Part shown: piece after piece, positions 63,431-64,000 of the stretch
Layout: every line of letters begins with the position of its first letter
How positions within the stretch are numbered: position 1 is the stretch's first letter
Assembly: GCA_003254905.1 (NCBI GenBank)
Contig: QANU01071046.1
Span: 175,646 to 239,645, forward strand
Direction: 5' to 3'
DNA length: 64,000 nucleotides
Source of the DNA: Nissolia schottii
Lineage: Eukaryota > Streptophyta > Magnoliopsida > Fabales > Fabaceae
Notes under the pieces: model-generated
Told to the model about the DNA's origin: nothing
The model's database searches: none
What the model saw: only the letters and a program-made list of their open reading frames with translations
Translations under genes and position numbers: made by a program

Positions 63431-63460
63431 AATTCCTTTTTTTGTTTTTTTTGGGTGTAG

Positions 63461-63690
63461 CATTCAATTTCATTGAGCCAACAGTTGGACAACTACAAAG
63501 ATTGCCAGAAAATATTGGTGGAAGTAGCAGGGAAATCAAATGCTTCATCAATCATATCTGGTGGGAACAGTGACTTTCTTCAGAATTATTAAATAAATCC
63601 TTTGCTTAACAAGCTTCACACGGTTGATCAATTCTCATATATTCTCATTCAGAACTATGCCAACTTCATCAAATCATATCTTTTCTCAAC
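63461..63690 (+). pseudogene. GDSL esterase/lipase, later exon remnant
   Basis: The frame reads ISLSQQLDNYKDCQKILV, EVAGKSNASSIISGG, NSDFLQNY, a stop (TAA at 63590), INPLLNKLHTVDQFSYIL, IQNYANFIKS. In family members the segment between SG and G.SDF carries about seven more residues (an AIYLVSA-like strand), so about 20 bp are deleted near 63560. The tyrosine of QNYYINP has become a stop. The Asn of the GNSDF block III region survives. It lies in the same orientation as the first exon at 60926 and is evidently part of the same former gene. Confidence 0.75.
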
Positions 63691-63699
63691 CTTGACACA

Positions 63700-64000
63700 T
63701 AAACCATGTGCCAGTTTAGACCTGGATGGCATATATGATATAAGAAAAATTATATTTATTTACCATTATTAAATGAAAACATGTTGAGAGTTTCAAATTT
63801 CGCCATAATCTAGTTAGTTATTTAGTTGTTAGCATGGTTATTAAATCGTATGAGTCTTGATATGATTCTTCTTACTGAATTGGAGTGACGAATGAATCGC
63901 TTGAATTGCTTGACGAATTGTACGATATATATGAGCTCTAATACAACCTTAAACCTTAAACCCTTTATTTATTTTTTATTTTTTTTTGAAATTACCTTCC
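63700..64000. other. Right edge of window, nothing recognised
   Basis: AT-rich DNA. Further GDSL exons (the GARRIGV block and the C-terminal D-x-x-H) would be expected beyond here if retained, but none is seen before the end. Confidence 0.4.

Overview
This 64 kb window is plant nuclear DNA. It is AT-rich, its genes are split by many short GT-AG introns, two eukaryotic tRNA genes are present, and several gene families are plant-specific (NPH3/BTB, RETICULATA-related, UDP-apiose/xylose synthase, AHL). The protein sequences look most like a eudicot. The alpha-adaptin reads very close to legume versions as I remember them, so a legume is my best guess, but I could not check this. One N (position 1174) suggests draft-quality sequence.

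Layout. At 1.4-2.0 kb there is a broken AHL-type AT-hook gene (minus). At 3.9-11.2 kb is a complete 20-exon RAD5A-type SNF2/RING DNA-repair gene (minus). At 12.7-25.1 kb is a complete 27-exon AP-2 alpha-adaptin gene (minus). At 28.7-31.4 kb is a 7-exon RETICULATA-related plastid protein gene (minus), followed by tRNA-Ser(GCU). At 32.5-35.6 kb is a 4-exon BTB/NPH3 gene (minus). From about 36 to 55.8 kb is a gene desert made largely of transposable-element debris, holding one tRNA-Arg(UCU). At 55.9-58.4 kb is a 9-exon UDP-D-apiose/UDP-D-xylose synthase gene (minus). From 60.9 kb there are broken pieces of a GDSL esterase/lipase gene (plus). I built the exon chains of the five intact genes by hand from splice signals; each sums to a multiple of three and gives 1023, 1023, 402, 631 and 387 residues, close to the usual family lengths.

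The genes are housekeeping or plant-developmental and do not form one pathway: lesion bypass (RAD5A), clathrin endocytosis (AP-2 alpha), plastid/mesophyll development (RER), light or Ca-linked E3 adaptor function (NPH3), and cell-wall apiose supply (AXS). The order RAD5A, alpha-adaptin, RER1, GDSL matches, from memory, the Arabidopsis At5g22750-At5g22810 interval, so this is probably an ancient syntenic block that has been expanded by repeats.

The most unusual material is repetitive. There is an old solo LTR split by a second solo LTR, each with a perfect 5-bp target duplication; four small hAT-like elements with 8-bp duplications; a 1.1 kb Mutator-like element with a perfect 9-bp duplication and a GC-rich core; a degraded copia element followed by about ten dispersed 18-bp dyad motifs; and a family of elements built from many copies of a TGCACAAAC(A/T)TTA subrepeat. 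I found no clearly new gene system.
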